A DNA stretch of 64,000 nt from Paraphysomonas bandaiensis. Taxonomy: Eukaryota; Chrysophyceae. The DNA is taken from NCBI GenBank assembly GCA_965644295.1, contig CBFFRP010000069.1, positions 62,001 to 126,000 of the forward strand, given 5' to 3'. Under the pieces are notes generated by a model. It did not search any database. It saw only the letters and a list, made by a program, of their open reading frames with translations, and had not been told where the DNA came from. Each line of letters opens with the position of its first letter. The stretch's first letter is position 1. Both the position numbers and the translations under genes were made by a program. Below are positions 12,201-23,981 of the stretch, in pieces.

Positions 12201-14983
12201 CCCTTTTGTAAGGGTTTCGTGTTCTTGTGGTCAAGATTTTAGTGATCTGTTATCGCTGTACATCCACTTGTTCGACTCAGAACATACTTTTCATTCATCT
12301 TCATCAAGATTTATGTTGTCTATTGCTCGCAAACGACAGCGTTGTTGCTGTGATGATTGTGGGCAATCGTTTCCAACGGCAACTGATGCCATTGACCATT
12401 GCATGAAAATGAGTCATGGCCAACGCAAACTTTCAGCTTCTTCCCGAAGATTCACTTGTTCCTGCGGATCTTTTTACACACAACTGATTGACTTGCTCAG
12501 ACATATGTTTCATAGCAACCACACCGAAGTGTCGGAATCATCATTTCCCAAAGCCATGCTTTCGGTGCATCAGTATGTACTGCCGTGTACTGATTGTGAC
12601 GCTCAGTTCAATACGGTAGATGATGCAGTGAAGCATTTGGAGAGTACCCAACATGGATATGTAAATTTTAGCAATAACCCTTTTGCATGTGAATGCAGTT
12701 ACCGCAGTACTACGATGCATGGTCTCTACAAGCATATGTCTGTTGAGGGTCACTACTCCTTGCCTCCTCTTTCTTGTTGCTGGTTTAAATTTCAATGTTG
12801 CGATTGTGAACAGTCATTTGCCACTCCAACCATCGCATCTGAACATATGGTTTTACGAAAGCATGGTATGAAGATGCAGTCCAGTTTGCATGGAAAGAAT
12901 GAACAATCAATAACATGTGACTGTGGCTTCAAAGCGAGTTGTTTGTGGGTGTTGTATTTACACAAGATGAAATCTAAAGATATAGGCCGATGCAAGTCAT
13001 CCTACCCCCGTATATTGACTGCAAAGCATTGTGCTGGTGATATAAATTATCATGCGACTGAAATGGGACGTATGAGTTATAGTTGTACTTGCAAAGCAGT
13101 TTTTCCTACTCTTATGAGTGTCTTGCACCATATGTATCAACATGAACATGAGTCTACATGCTGCGATCAACAAGTCATCTGCAGTGATTGTGGCGCAGTG
13201 TTTCAAACAAGAAGAGAGTATTACTTTCATCTTTTCAATGTGCAGCACGTGAATCATGTCGAGGGTGTATATGTATCCAGCTCCTCTAGTATGCATAATA
13301 CGACTGGTGAGAGCAGTCCAGTGACTGATCGAACCATATATGTGTTGAAACCCGTGAGGGCGCTTGCGAATGGTAGTTTCTGTAATAGCGAGGAAAAGAA
13401 AGTTGAATGTGTAAATGAAGCAGCACATGGTGATTCAAATAAGCAATTATTGGTAGGTATTCCGAAATAAATATTGTGAGTGATGATATCAAGATGTGTG
13501 CTTATACAGAAATTGGAAGCTGTCAATGAAGTTCGTGGAATGACAACTCCTGACCCTTACTCCGTTTTCGATACAGATGAAAGTGATATGGATGTTGATA
13601 CAACATACACCCAGACGCATGCAAAGGTGACGTGTATGGATTCCGATGAAGGCAATGGAAATACAACTCATAACTCTGCTGCTGTAAATCTCTCTGGTGA
13701 TGCTACGGATTGCTTGGTAAAAATATATATCGTAATGTTTCTATTTATCGGTAATGGCTATCAGATTATTCAGGAAGACTGTAGTGATGGGTATGCTCAG
13801 AGCGAGTCTCAGGACAGCAGAGATCATTATGACGTGTTCGATAGTGACTCCTCAGAGGATAATGGTGCTGTTGGTTGTGCTACATTACGCGAGGGTGCTG
13901 CTGGTGCAAAGAGGGCAGCTGACATGAATGTTTCTCATAGTACTACGTGGCAATCGTCGAAAAGGCGGCGTGAGAATTCAGCATCTTTGGGGGGGGAAAG
14001 GGTCTTCAACTGCGGGGATTTCATGTCGAATCAAGAACGTGCAACACAGGTGTGGTGTGTATGCAGCGGGAGTATTTTAAAATGTAATGGGAAAGTTTAT
14101 ATAGGGTAGTTGTCGCGACGCTACTTTCGCATTAGTTGTTCAAGATGCTGGGGCTGAAGCAACAGTGGTGCCTGCTCCACACATTAATCCCTCCAGAACT
14201 AGCAGACAGAACGAGCTCCATAGACTAAAGCTACGCGAGAAAACGTTAAAGGTAGTAGTATGGTCGATGTACTTTTAGGTGTGTAATATTTGTCATACGT
14301 GCTCAGCAACAGCTGGAGACACGTCGTATAAAAGCAGAAATTATCGAAGCAGAAAAACTCCTGGCGATGCAAACAAGAAAGGTTTGCTGTATGGTTAATA
14401 TTTTTTCTTGAAAATGACCTTATTGACGCGACCATTGTATTAACTTATGGATGTAGCTGTCACAATGTCGACAGCTCATTGAAGGACTTCATCAGGTTCA
14501 ACCGACTTGTGCAATTGCTGTATGTCTTGTATATTCGGCTTGTAGTAAATATGTTATTAAATTTTAAAAATCTATTTACAATTTATCAAGAATTGTTTCT
14601 CAATGCCTATGTTATGAATTCAGGGGGAAGTAGAACAAAGTAGGATCTTGACGTCCCTACGCAAGGAAAAGAGCCAACTACTAGCTCGTGTTTCGAAGGC
14701 GCGTATTCAGTATTGTGTATAATATTGCTTATATTTTCAACACAGGTTGATTTGTACCGGATAGAATTAATGACTGAAGTGGCCTCGGCAAGGTTAGTGT
14801 ACGAAAAGTATAATGTAGCATGTTGCCGTAGACTATTTTGAAGTGCCAGGAATATCCACACTGATTATAGAGATGGCTATGTCTGGCAGGCTGCAATTGG
14901 GTCTTAACAAGAAAGGGAGCGCAGCATTGAAAAATCCTGTTGGAGATGTACGATCCGCATCTTCCTCGCAGAATGATAACTGA
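9256..14983 (+). CDS. giant multi-C2H2-type zinc-finger protein with C-terminal coiled coil
   Basis: Proposed exons: 9256-13452, 13510-13716, 13774-14056, 14136-14251, 14307-14381, 14457-14495, 14624-14716, 14746-14792, 14890-14983 (about 1716 aa, stop TGA). Phases agree at every junction; the 14056 donor is one of several usable sites. Residues 1-510 are Ser/Glu-rich. Residues about 515-1340 hold roughly 20 zinc-finger-like units with C-x-C or C-x2-C and H-x5-H spacing, for example CYCG...HMKHMNH. After an acidic linker and a basic KRRRE stretch, the last exons encode a Glu/Lys/Leu-rich coiled coil. A nuclear, nucleic-acid-binding role is inferred. ATG 9412 (MVFSFFSQ) is an alternative start. 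The 3' exons could belong to a separate gene, but continuity of frame favours one. Confidence 0.7.
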
Positions 14984-16654
14984 AGTGAAGAGTGTGTATG
15001 ACATTTGTTCGATTTTACAACAATTTTTGTGGTGCTTCAAGTACAAGGTGTCAGAATTCTTTACTCGAGAGGTATGTTGCATTCTAAATTGCCATGTTGC
15101 AAGTGTGGGCTGTAGTCGCTCATATTGTGTAAGTTTATGAGACAGACATGTTATATATTTCTGTTTACGGCTGTAAATACTATATGTGAGTAGCCACATT
15201 GGGCTTTGTTCATCATTGAAAAGTTATATACCATGTAAGATTAAATTATCTATCTTATTCTGTGACGCTAGCAATTCTATTTTTCACATAACTTTGCTAC
15301 GTTTACAGCAATGACATCGCACCATAATAAGTAGACATTACTACATATTATCCCCATTCTGTCTCAAAAAAGGCCTTTTTACCTGAATTGAACTCCTATT
15401 AGCACCGGCCAAATACAGACATTCAACTTCAATATTTGGTTCAACATAAACTCACTTCTATCTTAATTATGATATTGACTATCATATATATGTGAATACA
15501 TTGTTAATAGTGATGAGTCAACTGCGAAAGTGGATCCCCAAACACTCCAAGTCGTCTTCCACCCTTCGTCTGCTGTAGAAGGTCATAATAATTATGTCAG
15601 CTGTGTAGAGGTGGTTAATGGCGCGCAGTGGCATTCAGTTCTTTCAGGGTTTGGGTCAGGGCCTGGTAACCATTAATGGCCCATTAATGGTAGTCCAGTT
15701 CCCGGCAATTATAATAGCATTAATGAAAAATGTCCCGGCAATTATAATAGCCATATTTTAGAGTTTTTAGGTATATGAGTACGTTGCTATAGATGATGTA
15801 GCTTGTTCAGGAAACTATTCTCTAAATCTACAGAGCATTGAAAAGATAGTGACTGAGCAAAGTTCCACAAAGTGCCTGTAAAGTTGCATGAACATTGTTG
15901 ACTAATATTGTTTAGAGTTTCTTCGGAGTATAGAGGAGATACTATATTCTATATTATCTTAAAAACACTCAGCTCTATATATAGCAGTATAGGTCATTAA
16001 TGGTAGTCCGGTTACCGGCAATTATAATGGCATTAATGAAAAATGTCCCGGCAATTATAATGGCAATACCATTAATGGTTACCAGGCCCTGGTTTGGGTC
16101 ACATATCATACACACATCATTCGATCATCAGTTGCACTAGCAGAGGTTAAGCGTATTGTACATAAATGTGATGATGCTAAAATTAAGGCTACAAGAAGCC
16201 TCTCGTGTGACTACACATGTTCACATTCATCATCACACTTATGTACGAATTTCAACATCTCACAGTTCCTATTCTCTTAGAATCATTCTGTGGTATGAGT
16301 ACATTATTTGTTGAAGTTATACATAGAAATTCGGGGGATTATTGTTTGAAATAATCTAGTGTCATTGCTATTCCCTAAAAGCATACACAGAATACATACC
16401 ATTGATTTGAACACAATGGTATGTAGTTCTCATATGTTTTCTTAATGTTAATGTTAACGCCTATTTCTTCTTACAGCAAACAAGCTACTAATATCTATAC
16501 AATCTAAAATTAAGTTTTTAACATCATAGGATAAAAGCTACAATTTAACCTAGGGATAAGGAGTACCATCCCTTGTATAAACTTTAAAACTCGGGCTTTT
16601 CCCTCTCGCATCAAAATTTTGAGTGCAGGACGATACATACATACAGCCTTTATA
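14984..16654. other. intergenic with one MITE, no gene seen
   Basis: AT-rich DNA downstream of the zinc-finger gene. The only defined object is the hAT-type MITE at 15657-16091. At 16145-16250 a short inverted repeat (AATGTGATGATG with CATCATCACACTT) can form a hairpin. Confidence 0.6.
15657..16091. mobile_element. hAT-type MITE, complete
   Basis: 435 bp element. The left end CAGGGCCTGGTAACC is the exact reverse complement of the right end at 16077-16091, with inverted identity over about 23 bp. It is flanked by a perfect 8 bp target duplication GTTTGGGT (15649-15656 and 16092-16099), the hallmark of hAT insertion. Inside, a ~73 bp segment with two CCGGCAATTATAAT motifs occurs twice in direct orientation (about 15683-15755 and 15992-16067) around a unique ~230 bp core. 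No coding capacity. Confidence 0.88.
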
Positions 16655-17387
16655 CTATTGCCTGTGGTTAAATACAACTATGTTACATATATTACCTAGA
16701 TCGAATACTACTAGGTAGTTGGTATAGACCCAGAAATCCACATACTTCGCCAATATATACTTGATGTGCACTGTCTGGTTAAGCTTGAGACAATTCGGAG
16801 TTCGCGTTACTCTCACGTTCAAAAACTGCCCAATCTCATTCATATCGCACCTTTCACATTTTCGTCGCTTTATTTCCAAAATAATATACTCGTATCGCGA
16901 CATGCTATCAGCATATATATCATCCACATATATTTCTAAAATAGAACGAATTTGCCCCTGATATGTTTAAAATATAAACATGGGTCAAGTATACATGATA
17001 ATATAAAATGCAAGGACTTAATAATCTTATTAATAAGACATTTATACCATGACCGCAGTGAGCTTCGAAGACCATATAAACTTTTCTTCAGTTTAAAGCA
17101 GTGTCCTCTAGTGGCAATTAAAAATCTGGTGTAGCATACATATACAAATCTCCTTCTTGTATATCTGCATACAAAACTGCATTAGATACAATGACATCAA
17201 GTTGATGCACCATCATATTCATAACAAAAACGATAGCTAAAAGCAATCTCACTGTTACCGCTTTTGCCACTGGAGCATAAATTGATAGCTCTACCACCTT
17301 CATTATCTTCACATTCATTACCACAAGTCTTGCCTTATATATCGTTGAATCGCACCCTCCATGTTGCGTTTCAAGGCGAAAACACAT
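16655..17387 (-). pseudogene. Ty1/Copia retrotransposon reverse transcriptase remnant
   Basis: Two minus-strand pieces. 17387-17118 encodes YKARLVV...YAPVAKAVTVRLLLAIV...HQLDVIVSNAVLYADIQEGDLYM, matching the KARLVAxG / apVakxxtvR / mDVxtAFLxG blocks of Copia RT. 16927-16655 encodes MDDIYADS (degenerate YVDD site), MNEIGQFLNVRVTR and LNQTVHIKYILAKY, matching the later RT blocks. The middle of RT is missing and neither LTR is evident: a dead fragment. Confidence 0.75.
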
Positions 17388-17569
17388 TTAGATTAGAAAT
17401 CTTTGGCAACATACGTGTCGTCTCGTGCTTTACCTCCTCCAGCAGATTTCGGCTCCAGCCCTCAGGTGTTTTCGATTCTTCTTCATCAGATGAATTTTGA
17501 TCTTCTGAGCTGACACCTCTGCCTGATACTTGTCACTCTTCGCCTCATCAGAGCTACCACTGGCTACTA

Positions 17570-17800
17570 TGTTAGAATTGAACATTTCACTGAAGTTAAC
17601 TTTTCTCTACATGTAAACCTTAACCTTGCTATATGTTGAACACAATGCACTTTCAAGTAAGAAATTATAATTATTAATCTAAACACTTCACTACATCATC
17701 ATATGTAACATCTGGTGAACATCTGTTCGCAGCAACATCTGCTATCATATGTTCATCAGTCACTCCTATATCTTATATAGTCACACATCAGTAACTGGAT
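17570..17800. repeat. dispersed repeat, inverted copy of 38450-38670
   Basis: The reverse complement of this stretch aligns with 38450-38670 (shared TTCTTACTTGAAAGT, AGCAAGGT-AAGGTTTAC and AATGT-CAATTCTAACAT). It lies upstream of the Copia RT fragment in the RT's sense, so it may be Copia-derived; that is inference. Confidence 0.6.
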
Positions 17801-17824
17801 TTAATTACTTTGTAGTCATAATAG

Positions 17825-17880
17825 GTAATTTTACCTATTGCACACTATTACCTCACTTCAATTGCACAATATATATGCTT
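17825..17880. repeat. short dispersed repeat, copy near 62636-62692
   Basis: The two sites share TTTTACCTATTGCACACTAT and CTCACTTCAATTGCACAATA. Origin unknown. Confidence 0.6.
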
Positions 17881-17961
17881 AGCCTGTAGTTTATGGAAGG
17901 GAAGTTGTTCCTCTTTCCTAAATAACACATATAATAACCCGTTCGTCCACACACTACGACG

Positions 17962-18175
17962 TCGTAGTAGTGAATGTCTTATTATTAGCATTAGACATGA
18001 AAGAGTCAAAACTAATGTAGCAACAAAATTTAACTCTATCTAGTGCTTAACTCTGATATTTTACTACTATTTAGCGCTTCAAAAGCTGCTTATGCGTCAC
18101 TGCATGCACCGAGGTGCAACCACTTTCGCTATCTGTCCTTAAGGGGAACTAACCTGGATGTTTGACTTCAGGATG
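17962..18175. repeat. solo end of the inverted-repeat element family
   Basis: Begins GTGAATGTCTTATTATTAGC and runs through CTGCTTATGCGTC and CACCGAGGTGCAACCACTT, matching the left terminal repeat at 34787 and 35716 and, in reverse complement, the right ends at 37950-38128, 58811-59272 and 62297-62478. Confidence 0.7.
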
Positions 18176-18189
18176 CCTGCTTATTCGTC

Positions 18190-18290
18190 AAGTCCCAAAG
18201 ACATATACACAAGTGACACTAATTAGTGTCCCTTGTATCACGCAAGCATGTGGCTATGAGTGGGCAGAACTATATCTGCTGAAAAGTAAT
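18190..18290. repeat. dispersed repeat, copy at 38141-38220
   Basis: Both sites share TGACAC-TATT-GTGTCCCTTGTA, a CAAGCAT-TGGCTATGA block and a TATCTGCTGA block in the same orientation, next to an end of the inverted-repeat element in each case. Confidence 0.6.
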
Positions 18291-18441
18291 TGTGGTTTAA
18301 CCGTTAGCTTTATTATTATAATTATTGTTCAGGAATTGTAGCTAACTTTCTTTCCGATTTAAATTTGATGCCACAAGATAATCCGCACACATTGTTATTT
18401 AAAAACTACACTATGATACAATACTCTGTATAAAAACTAGG

Positions 18442-19985
18442 TTAAGAGCACGAGCTGAGAGATCGACAAAGTAGAAGTGCCTCAGAGTCTTTATTCTGTT
18501 CATCATTATCACTATCAGAAGATGAAATCAAGGGAACTTCATCGAGAACGACATTTCTTGTGTCTGGCGTCAAGTATGATGCCCCAGAGGCTATTCCACA
18601 AGAAATCGTGAGACATGTAGATACAATATATACTGAGAGACTATCATTGGATACAATGAAAGGACACACGAATCCTCCTAGTCGAGTCATCGCACTTGCG
18701 GCGGCGTGTGCGGTTGCTCGAACAGGAGTTGGGTATAACTCCGGGGTTGCAAGCCACGAAGTAGCCGATCCCGCACGAACCGCTAGTCGAAAAAAAGCAG
18801 ATAGTACGCTACTTGTGTGCTTTGAATGATGACGGCTTAGTATTCCACCAGCGATAGTGGCCACAGTGTAGAAGCCAGTCTGGAGTAAATTTCTTGGGCA
18901 ATGTGAATATAAAAGAAGAACAAGTGAAATGGACATAAACTCCACCAGTCCGCTAGTGAAGAGGTGGAAGTAATCAAAAGAACACGTCGAGTCATCATTT
19001 GCAGAATCGCTTTCAAAAACTCTCGTCACAAAAAGTATGATACCATAATCTGCACACATAACAATAACACACCTAAGTCATAATGACGATATACGTACAC
19101 GCAAATCCAAAGCAAAACCAAATGCTCCACACCAGAGAATTTCGATACATAAATTTCGTCGAAATTATATCTTCGAGCTTCATTTCGTCGGCGACGTATG
19201 GACTTGTGGAATTTGGCTTATCCAGCCTATATGGAGTAAGAGTGACTGAGTTAACCTGAGCAACATAATTCAACACTGCTGTTGCTTCTTCCAGTCGTCC
19301 CTGGGACACAAGCCATCGAGGAGACTCTGGTAAAAATAGCGCACCGAAAAACGCAACCGTCATAGGTACCGCACTGATGAATGTCAGCACACGCCAACCC
19401 AATGTGTCTAGACAAGCCCACGCGATACCAGTTACTAGCAGAGCACCTGCTGCCCAGAAGAACTGAACAGATATAAGAAAGCTTCCTCTTAAATCACTGG
19501 GAAGAAACTCTGCCATAATATCAAACGGTATATGAATAGCTCCCACTCCGAATCCAACCACGAAACGACATGAAACTAATACGACATAATTATTGGCAAA
19601 GGCACTTGCATATCCAGCCACTGAGATTATAGCAAGAGCAATAAGAAAAACCTTTTTCCGTCCCATTTTATCTGCTACAGGCCCCCATATAAGAGACCCT
19701 ATAAACTGACCTGATATTATATATATACATAGTTATAAACAATCTATAATAATAATAGTGATTACCAGCAAATACTATCGACGTCAATCCTCCCTTCTTA
19801 GCATTGCTCATTCCCCACTCAGCATCAAGACACTCTGATAGAAAAGCCAATAGACAAACTTCAACTGCATCAGCCATCAGTGAAATACCGCATACGAAGA
19901 ACATGTAAAGTTGAAATCTTGAAGGGTCAATTTCTTTGAGCACTTCATCAACAGTTTTCACTTCAGGGACAACAGAGAAGCTCAT
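18442..19985 (-). CDS. major facilitator superfamily transporter, SV2/SVOP-like
   Basis: Three exons, 19985-19766, 19710-19099 and 19049-18442, give 479 aa; introns 55 and 49 bp. The first intron splits the loop carrying MFS motif A, restored as GSLIWGPVADKMGRKK; the second falls inside FGFAYYG, a stretch typical of SVOP-type transporters. Twelve transmembrane helices are expected, with PESPRWL after helix 6 as in sugar/organic-ion transporters. The substrate cannot be inferred. The C-terminal tail is cytosolic and acidic (SSDSDNDEQNKDSE). Confidence 0.85.
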
Positions 19986-21862
19986 TATAGATTAAGCGTG
20001 TATGTCAATATGTTAGACTGATGCTGGACATTAAGCCCTAAATCTTGTGGGTGGTTTGATGCATGTAACATATATACATATCACTCCACTATGGCGGCCT
20101 GCTGCTGTACATATATATAATACCGTGCACAATTACACGTACTGATGTATATCTGCAATGTGATGCAGTACGCTGTACGCTGTACACCGAACCGCACAGC
20201 AGGCTGCTGTATGTCATTTACGAAGATGCATATTGGATGTGTATATATATGTAAAGGTGTTACATGAAGAGAGGACTGAAGCATGTGCAGTATCATACAA
20301 GTTACTAGCTTGGACTGAAAAGTCTTCTCTATTTCAGTATTTCCAGTAGTGTCCTTCGTTTTGGGCTTATTGTAGCCTATATAGAGAACTATAGAGTGAC
20401 TGAGAGGGGATTAGATGCGGGTATTTTGACCTCTGTTTGATGCTCTTTTAATGGGAATTCAGCTACTGCTTCACACTATACACTGAATCTTATGTGATGG
20501 CTCACACAGAATACCCTTTATGACAACAAAGACCCCACTGCTGTTAATATGCGTCAGACATGAAGAATTCCAGCCAGTATTGGAGCTGAGGGAAAGGGCA
20601 ATGAATCTTTTGATAATCTAGTTATTCGGAGTTCTATGGCGTGTGATAATTCTATCAATATTGCACCGCCCATAAGTGAAGCTCATAAACTGCCCATTGT
20701 ATCGCTCTTTTAAAATATCTGGACACTGTGTGGTGACATTATCGAAGTGTTAGGCTAAGTTTCATTCAGTACTTGGAGGACATACGCAAAACCTGACCAG
20801 TGAGTGCCGTGGGTTGGAGCTTTTATATATTAAGTTTTTGCTACCAAGTCTGCAAAATCTTTAGGAACTACATCATTAAATGGAGCTTCTTTGGAGGTTA
20901 TTTTATTAAGCTTTAATTTGATGGATGCCACTTAATATGATATACCTGGGACTGTAGGTGCTGTGTTATCGCGGTCAGATCACTTCGCCTCATGGTTACG
21001 GACGATGTCGACCTTTTCATTACCTATGTTAATATCTCGTAAATAGTGTCTAAATAAGCTAGTAATGTATGAATTATTACTGTGTACGAGTACTTTTTCA
21101 TACCCATATGGCTAGGTAGGGAACAATACATTGTAATAGAGCTGTTTGTGAGAATTGCATTTCACCCCACAGTAATACTTTGTTCATTCTCTTTTCAAGC
21201 AATGCATATTACAATTATTGTAGTGCCTTGGTTAATGATTGAATAGCATCACTATAGTTCCTTTGTGCTCAAGAAACCAAAGAAATTAATATCCTCTTAG
21301 AAAGATTTGAAGCAACTCTGGTGCTTTATTCAGTTCTCATGGGTGTGAACTTATTTTGCCATATTTTGCCTAATTCAGTTAAGTTGTGTCTTTATCATTT
21401 TGTGGGGTATCCGGGGCCAGCACTTCCTGCAGTACGCTATAAACAGCTTTGTACTTTCCAAAGCAATGCTTTAAGTCAAGTACTCATATCAGATATCGTT
21501 GCCATAGTCTTTAAAGCATAGAAATTATAGTAATAAGCATCTCATTTAATTTTTAATTTACGAAAGTTATCCACTTCGCAACTTTCTATCTTAGCCGAAA
21601 CTAGAAGTTAGTAAAACATTTATTACTTTCTAAAATAGTACTGACACCAATACAGAACACGTCAAATTATCGTTTCCTACTCAACGATTCTTTCGACTAC
21701 CGCGATGATAGAAATTTGACTTCGTTATACTCAGTTGAAATCACAATGCTATAATACCACAATGAGAAGTGCCTTAGAACTTCCGAAACTATCGCACTTC
21801 TATAAATACTGAAAAACAAAAACTGCTGACTATATAGAGTATTTCCTACGATTACAAAATCA
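19986..21862. other. intergenic, no gene seen
   Basis: About 1.9 kb between the MFS start and the globin 3' end, both on the minus strand. Contains a degenerate hAT terminus near 21113-21140. Nothing else recognised. Confidence 0.6.
21113..21140. repeat. degenerate hAT terminal sequence
   Basis: GGTAGGGAACAATACATTGT resembles the left end of the hAT copy at 46760 (CAGGGATAGGGAACAATGTATTG). No partner end or internal sequence found. Confidence 0.4.
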
Positions 21863-22681
21863 TTACGCGTCGTCATCTTCAGATAAAGGAGATCGCCTCC
21901 CATTGTTATCTGTGGGGGGTTCTGTCGCATTGTCCCCATTGCTTCTGAAACTGGACATGTGCCATTGACATTCCGTATCATGCGCCGTCGTGCGCCCAAG
22001 ATCATCGTACATGCAAGTGATATTTTTATCGATCTGCTTACGCTCTCCTCGCATCGTATCGTACACCCTTTCCACTGTCATCTTGTTTTTATTATTCATT
22101 TCGAAGTCGACAGCGTATGGAACTATAACGGTGAGCATGGAAGAATATACCTTTATCCACACTCTTTCCAATTCGAAATCGTAGACAGCTGGACTAAGGC
22201 ATTTTCTAAGGGTCCAAAACAAGACATCTCCCACAATGCCGTACTCATTGGGCTTGACCCCTTTCATGCAATGGGCATGGGCGAGTCTCGTCATGGATTT
22301 TCTGAATGTTTCCGGTTGATTGAGCTGGCGCAGACAGGTAGATATCATCATAACGAGAAACTTTCCCTGGTCGTGCATGCCACTCTTAAACATCTGTCTG
22401 GCCAATGGGTGCATGTCAAATAGCCGCTCATAGAATAGTCTATAGAACCAGCATATGCACGACTCCCGCCCATGGACCTCGCCCTGTCCATTCTCCTCAA
22501 GCTGTCGTATCATGAGGGTGTAGGCGGGAGAGGTATCGTGTACAATCATCATCCATGCGTTCCTTGCAGCTGTTATATCCTCGGCAGTTACTCTGCATGG
22601 AGTGTAGTACAGAGGCATCATAAGAGTCACCACTGCACCACTGGAGGAAGAGGCAACGCAGCTTGACGCCCCAGTTCCCAT
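21863..22681 (-). CDS. globin with N-terminal acylation signal
   Basis: 272 aa, single exon, ATG 22681. The globin domain spans about residues 31-192. TAARNAW fits helix A, FYRLFYERLFDMHPLARQMF fits helices B-C, Q105 in HDQGKFLV is the candidate distal residue, and H137 in HCMKGVKPNEY has the H-x3-G-V spacing of the proximal F8 His. Compared with typical globins there is an insertion of about 25 residues after helix A and a ~75-residue acidic C-terminal tail. The N-terminus MGTGASSCVAS fits an N-myristoylation signal (Gly2, Ser6) with Cys8 as a possible palmitoylation site, so membrane association is inferred. Likely roles are O2/NO/redox chemistry rather than transport. Upstream exons are possible but not needed. 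Confidence 0.75.
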   Translation of the reverse strand: MGTGASSCVASSSSGAVVTLMMPLYYTPCRVTAEDITAARNAWMMIVHDTSPAYTLMIRQLEENGQGEVHGRESCICWFYRLFYERLFDMHPLARQMFKSGMHDQGKFLVMMISTCLRQLNQPETFRKSMTRLAHAHCMKGVKPNEYGIVGDVLFWTLRKCLSPAVYDFELERVWIKVYSSMLTVIVPYAVDFEMNNKNKMTVERVYDTMRGERKQIDKNITCMYDDLGRTTAHDTECQWHMSSFRSNGDNATEPPTDNNGRRSPLSEDDDA

Positions 22682-23981
22682 TAACAATCCACAGAAAATA
22701 AATGAAGGACAAGAATGATGATAATTATTTAGAAATGATGAATACGGCCATAAACTTAATAAGTGTATGATTTGTGTATGATAATAACGTCTATATCCAT
22801 ATACCGTATGCCATGGTATGCTGGTATAGTGCAAGTAACATAGCAGCAGGCATATCATACTCACTTCAATGATACCACTTCAAGAATAGAGCGAACTGTC
22901 TCTGGATATGTCGGGATGAGATCTTGATCCCATTCCGGGCACAACAACAAGCAAGAATATACCACCGTATTCCCGTGAACCCTGTGAAACTGTTTTTTTG
23001 GACACACTCCAACCCTTCTGCTCATGATGCTCTTTGCTGCATGGATTGTTCGCCTCTTGCTTGTACTTCGAACTCAATACAAAGCATTCAACGTAATGTA
23101 GATTGACAATGACGGCAGTAGCAGTAAAAAGGAATATGGGATGTGACAATGAATTGGTTTTCTTGAGACCTCCGAGGATATAGATGTTTCTATCTACTGT
23201 TTTTATCTGACATATATAAGCCAGTATAAGAAGGCTGTAGATACACACGTAGCTAAGTATTAGGTATGCCAAAGAATGCATTGCAAGTGTATATAGCATT
23301 GACATATGCTATATAGTGGTGGGGCGTGAGGTATGTTGCAGCGGTTTCTGGTTCTGTGAATGATCTCGTTCGCGATGAGTGCATATGTATTGTAGGAAGC
23401 TAGCGATCTATGGTTGATTCACTTATTCATACATCTGCTTCATACTTCACATTATTAAAGAATCTAAAACTTGCTAAAAAATTTCGCTCATACCGAGCAA
23501 TATTCACCTCTATTAAACGTGCGAACATTCAAAATTTCATAGAGTTGATATAGCTTGTACCTTGTATCATATGTGTTACAATCAGCAAAACTAATTATAC
23601 TTTAAATGACAACAACGATACAACCACGACACAAACTGATACCACATGATGTATTTCTAATACACCCTTGCGTTACTTCGCCGTTATGTTAGCATACATG
23701 GATTGGTAATAACCCTCAAGTTGGGGACCACATCAACAAGGTTGGTTTATGTATTGCTGGCTCTCTACTTGCTATTCATATATGTTATGTAGTATAATTG
23801 TAGACAGGAATATTCAGACAAAATCACAGCACAACAGTGAAGTGCTAACTATTTCACTGCAACTTTATTATAAATATTTTCTTGCGCTACGAATAACTGC
23901 CACGTACTATATCAAGCTAAATTAAATTTGAAGCTGTCATTCAGCACACAGCAAGTCAGTTATAGCTCTCCAACCTCCTCA
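22682..23981. other. region between globin start and DsbA/FrnE-like gene end
   Basis: 1.3 kb upstream of the globin and downstream of the UGA-containing gene, so it should contain the 3' UTR of the latter (about 23981 downward on the minus strand). An ORF of doubtful status at 22880-23305 is listed separately. Confidence 0.5.
22880..23305 (-). CDS. hypothetical small membrane protein, doubtful
   Basis: An ATG-started 141-codon ORF immediately upstream of the globin on the same strand. It encodes hydrophobic segments near residues 10-32 and 55-75 followed by a polar region. No family resemblance was seen. It could be chance, or an upstream exon of the globin gene. Confidence 0.2.
   Translation of the reverse strand: MSMLYTLAMHSLAYLILSYVCIYSLLILAYICQIKTVDRNIYILGGLKKTNSLSHPIFLFTATAVIVNLHYVECFVLSSKYKQEANNPCSKEHHEQKGWSVSKKTVSQGSREYGGIFLLVVVPGMGSRSHPDISRDSSLYS

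Larger units (their letters stand above)
17388..18441. other. transposon-derived DNA, no gene seen
   Basis: Holds several dispersed repeats listed separately (17570-17800, 17825-17880, 17962-18175, 18190-18290). No intact gene is supported. Confidence 0.6.

Noticed and set aside
20081-20296. Small minus-strand frame.
   Set aside because: Repetitive TATA/GTA-rich DNA, no coding character.
23641-23981. ATGA-containing hairpins as a SECIS element downstream of the UGA gene, including one at about 23941 enclosed by ATAACTG/CAGTTAT.
   Set aside because: Spacing between ATGA, an apical AA and the GA partner does not fit the known SECIS form; not strong enough to annotate.
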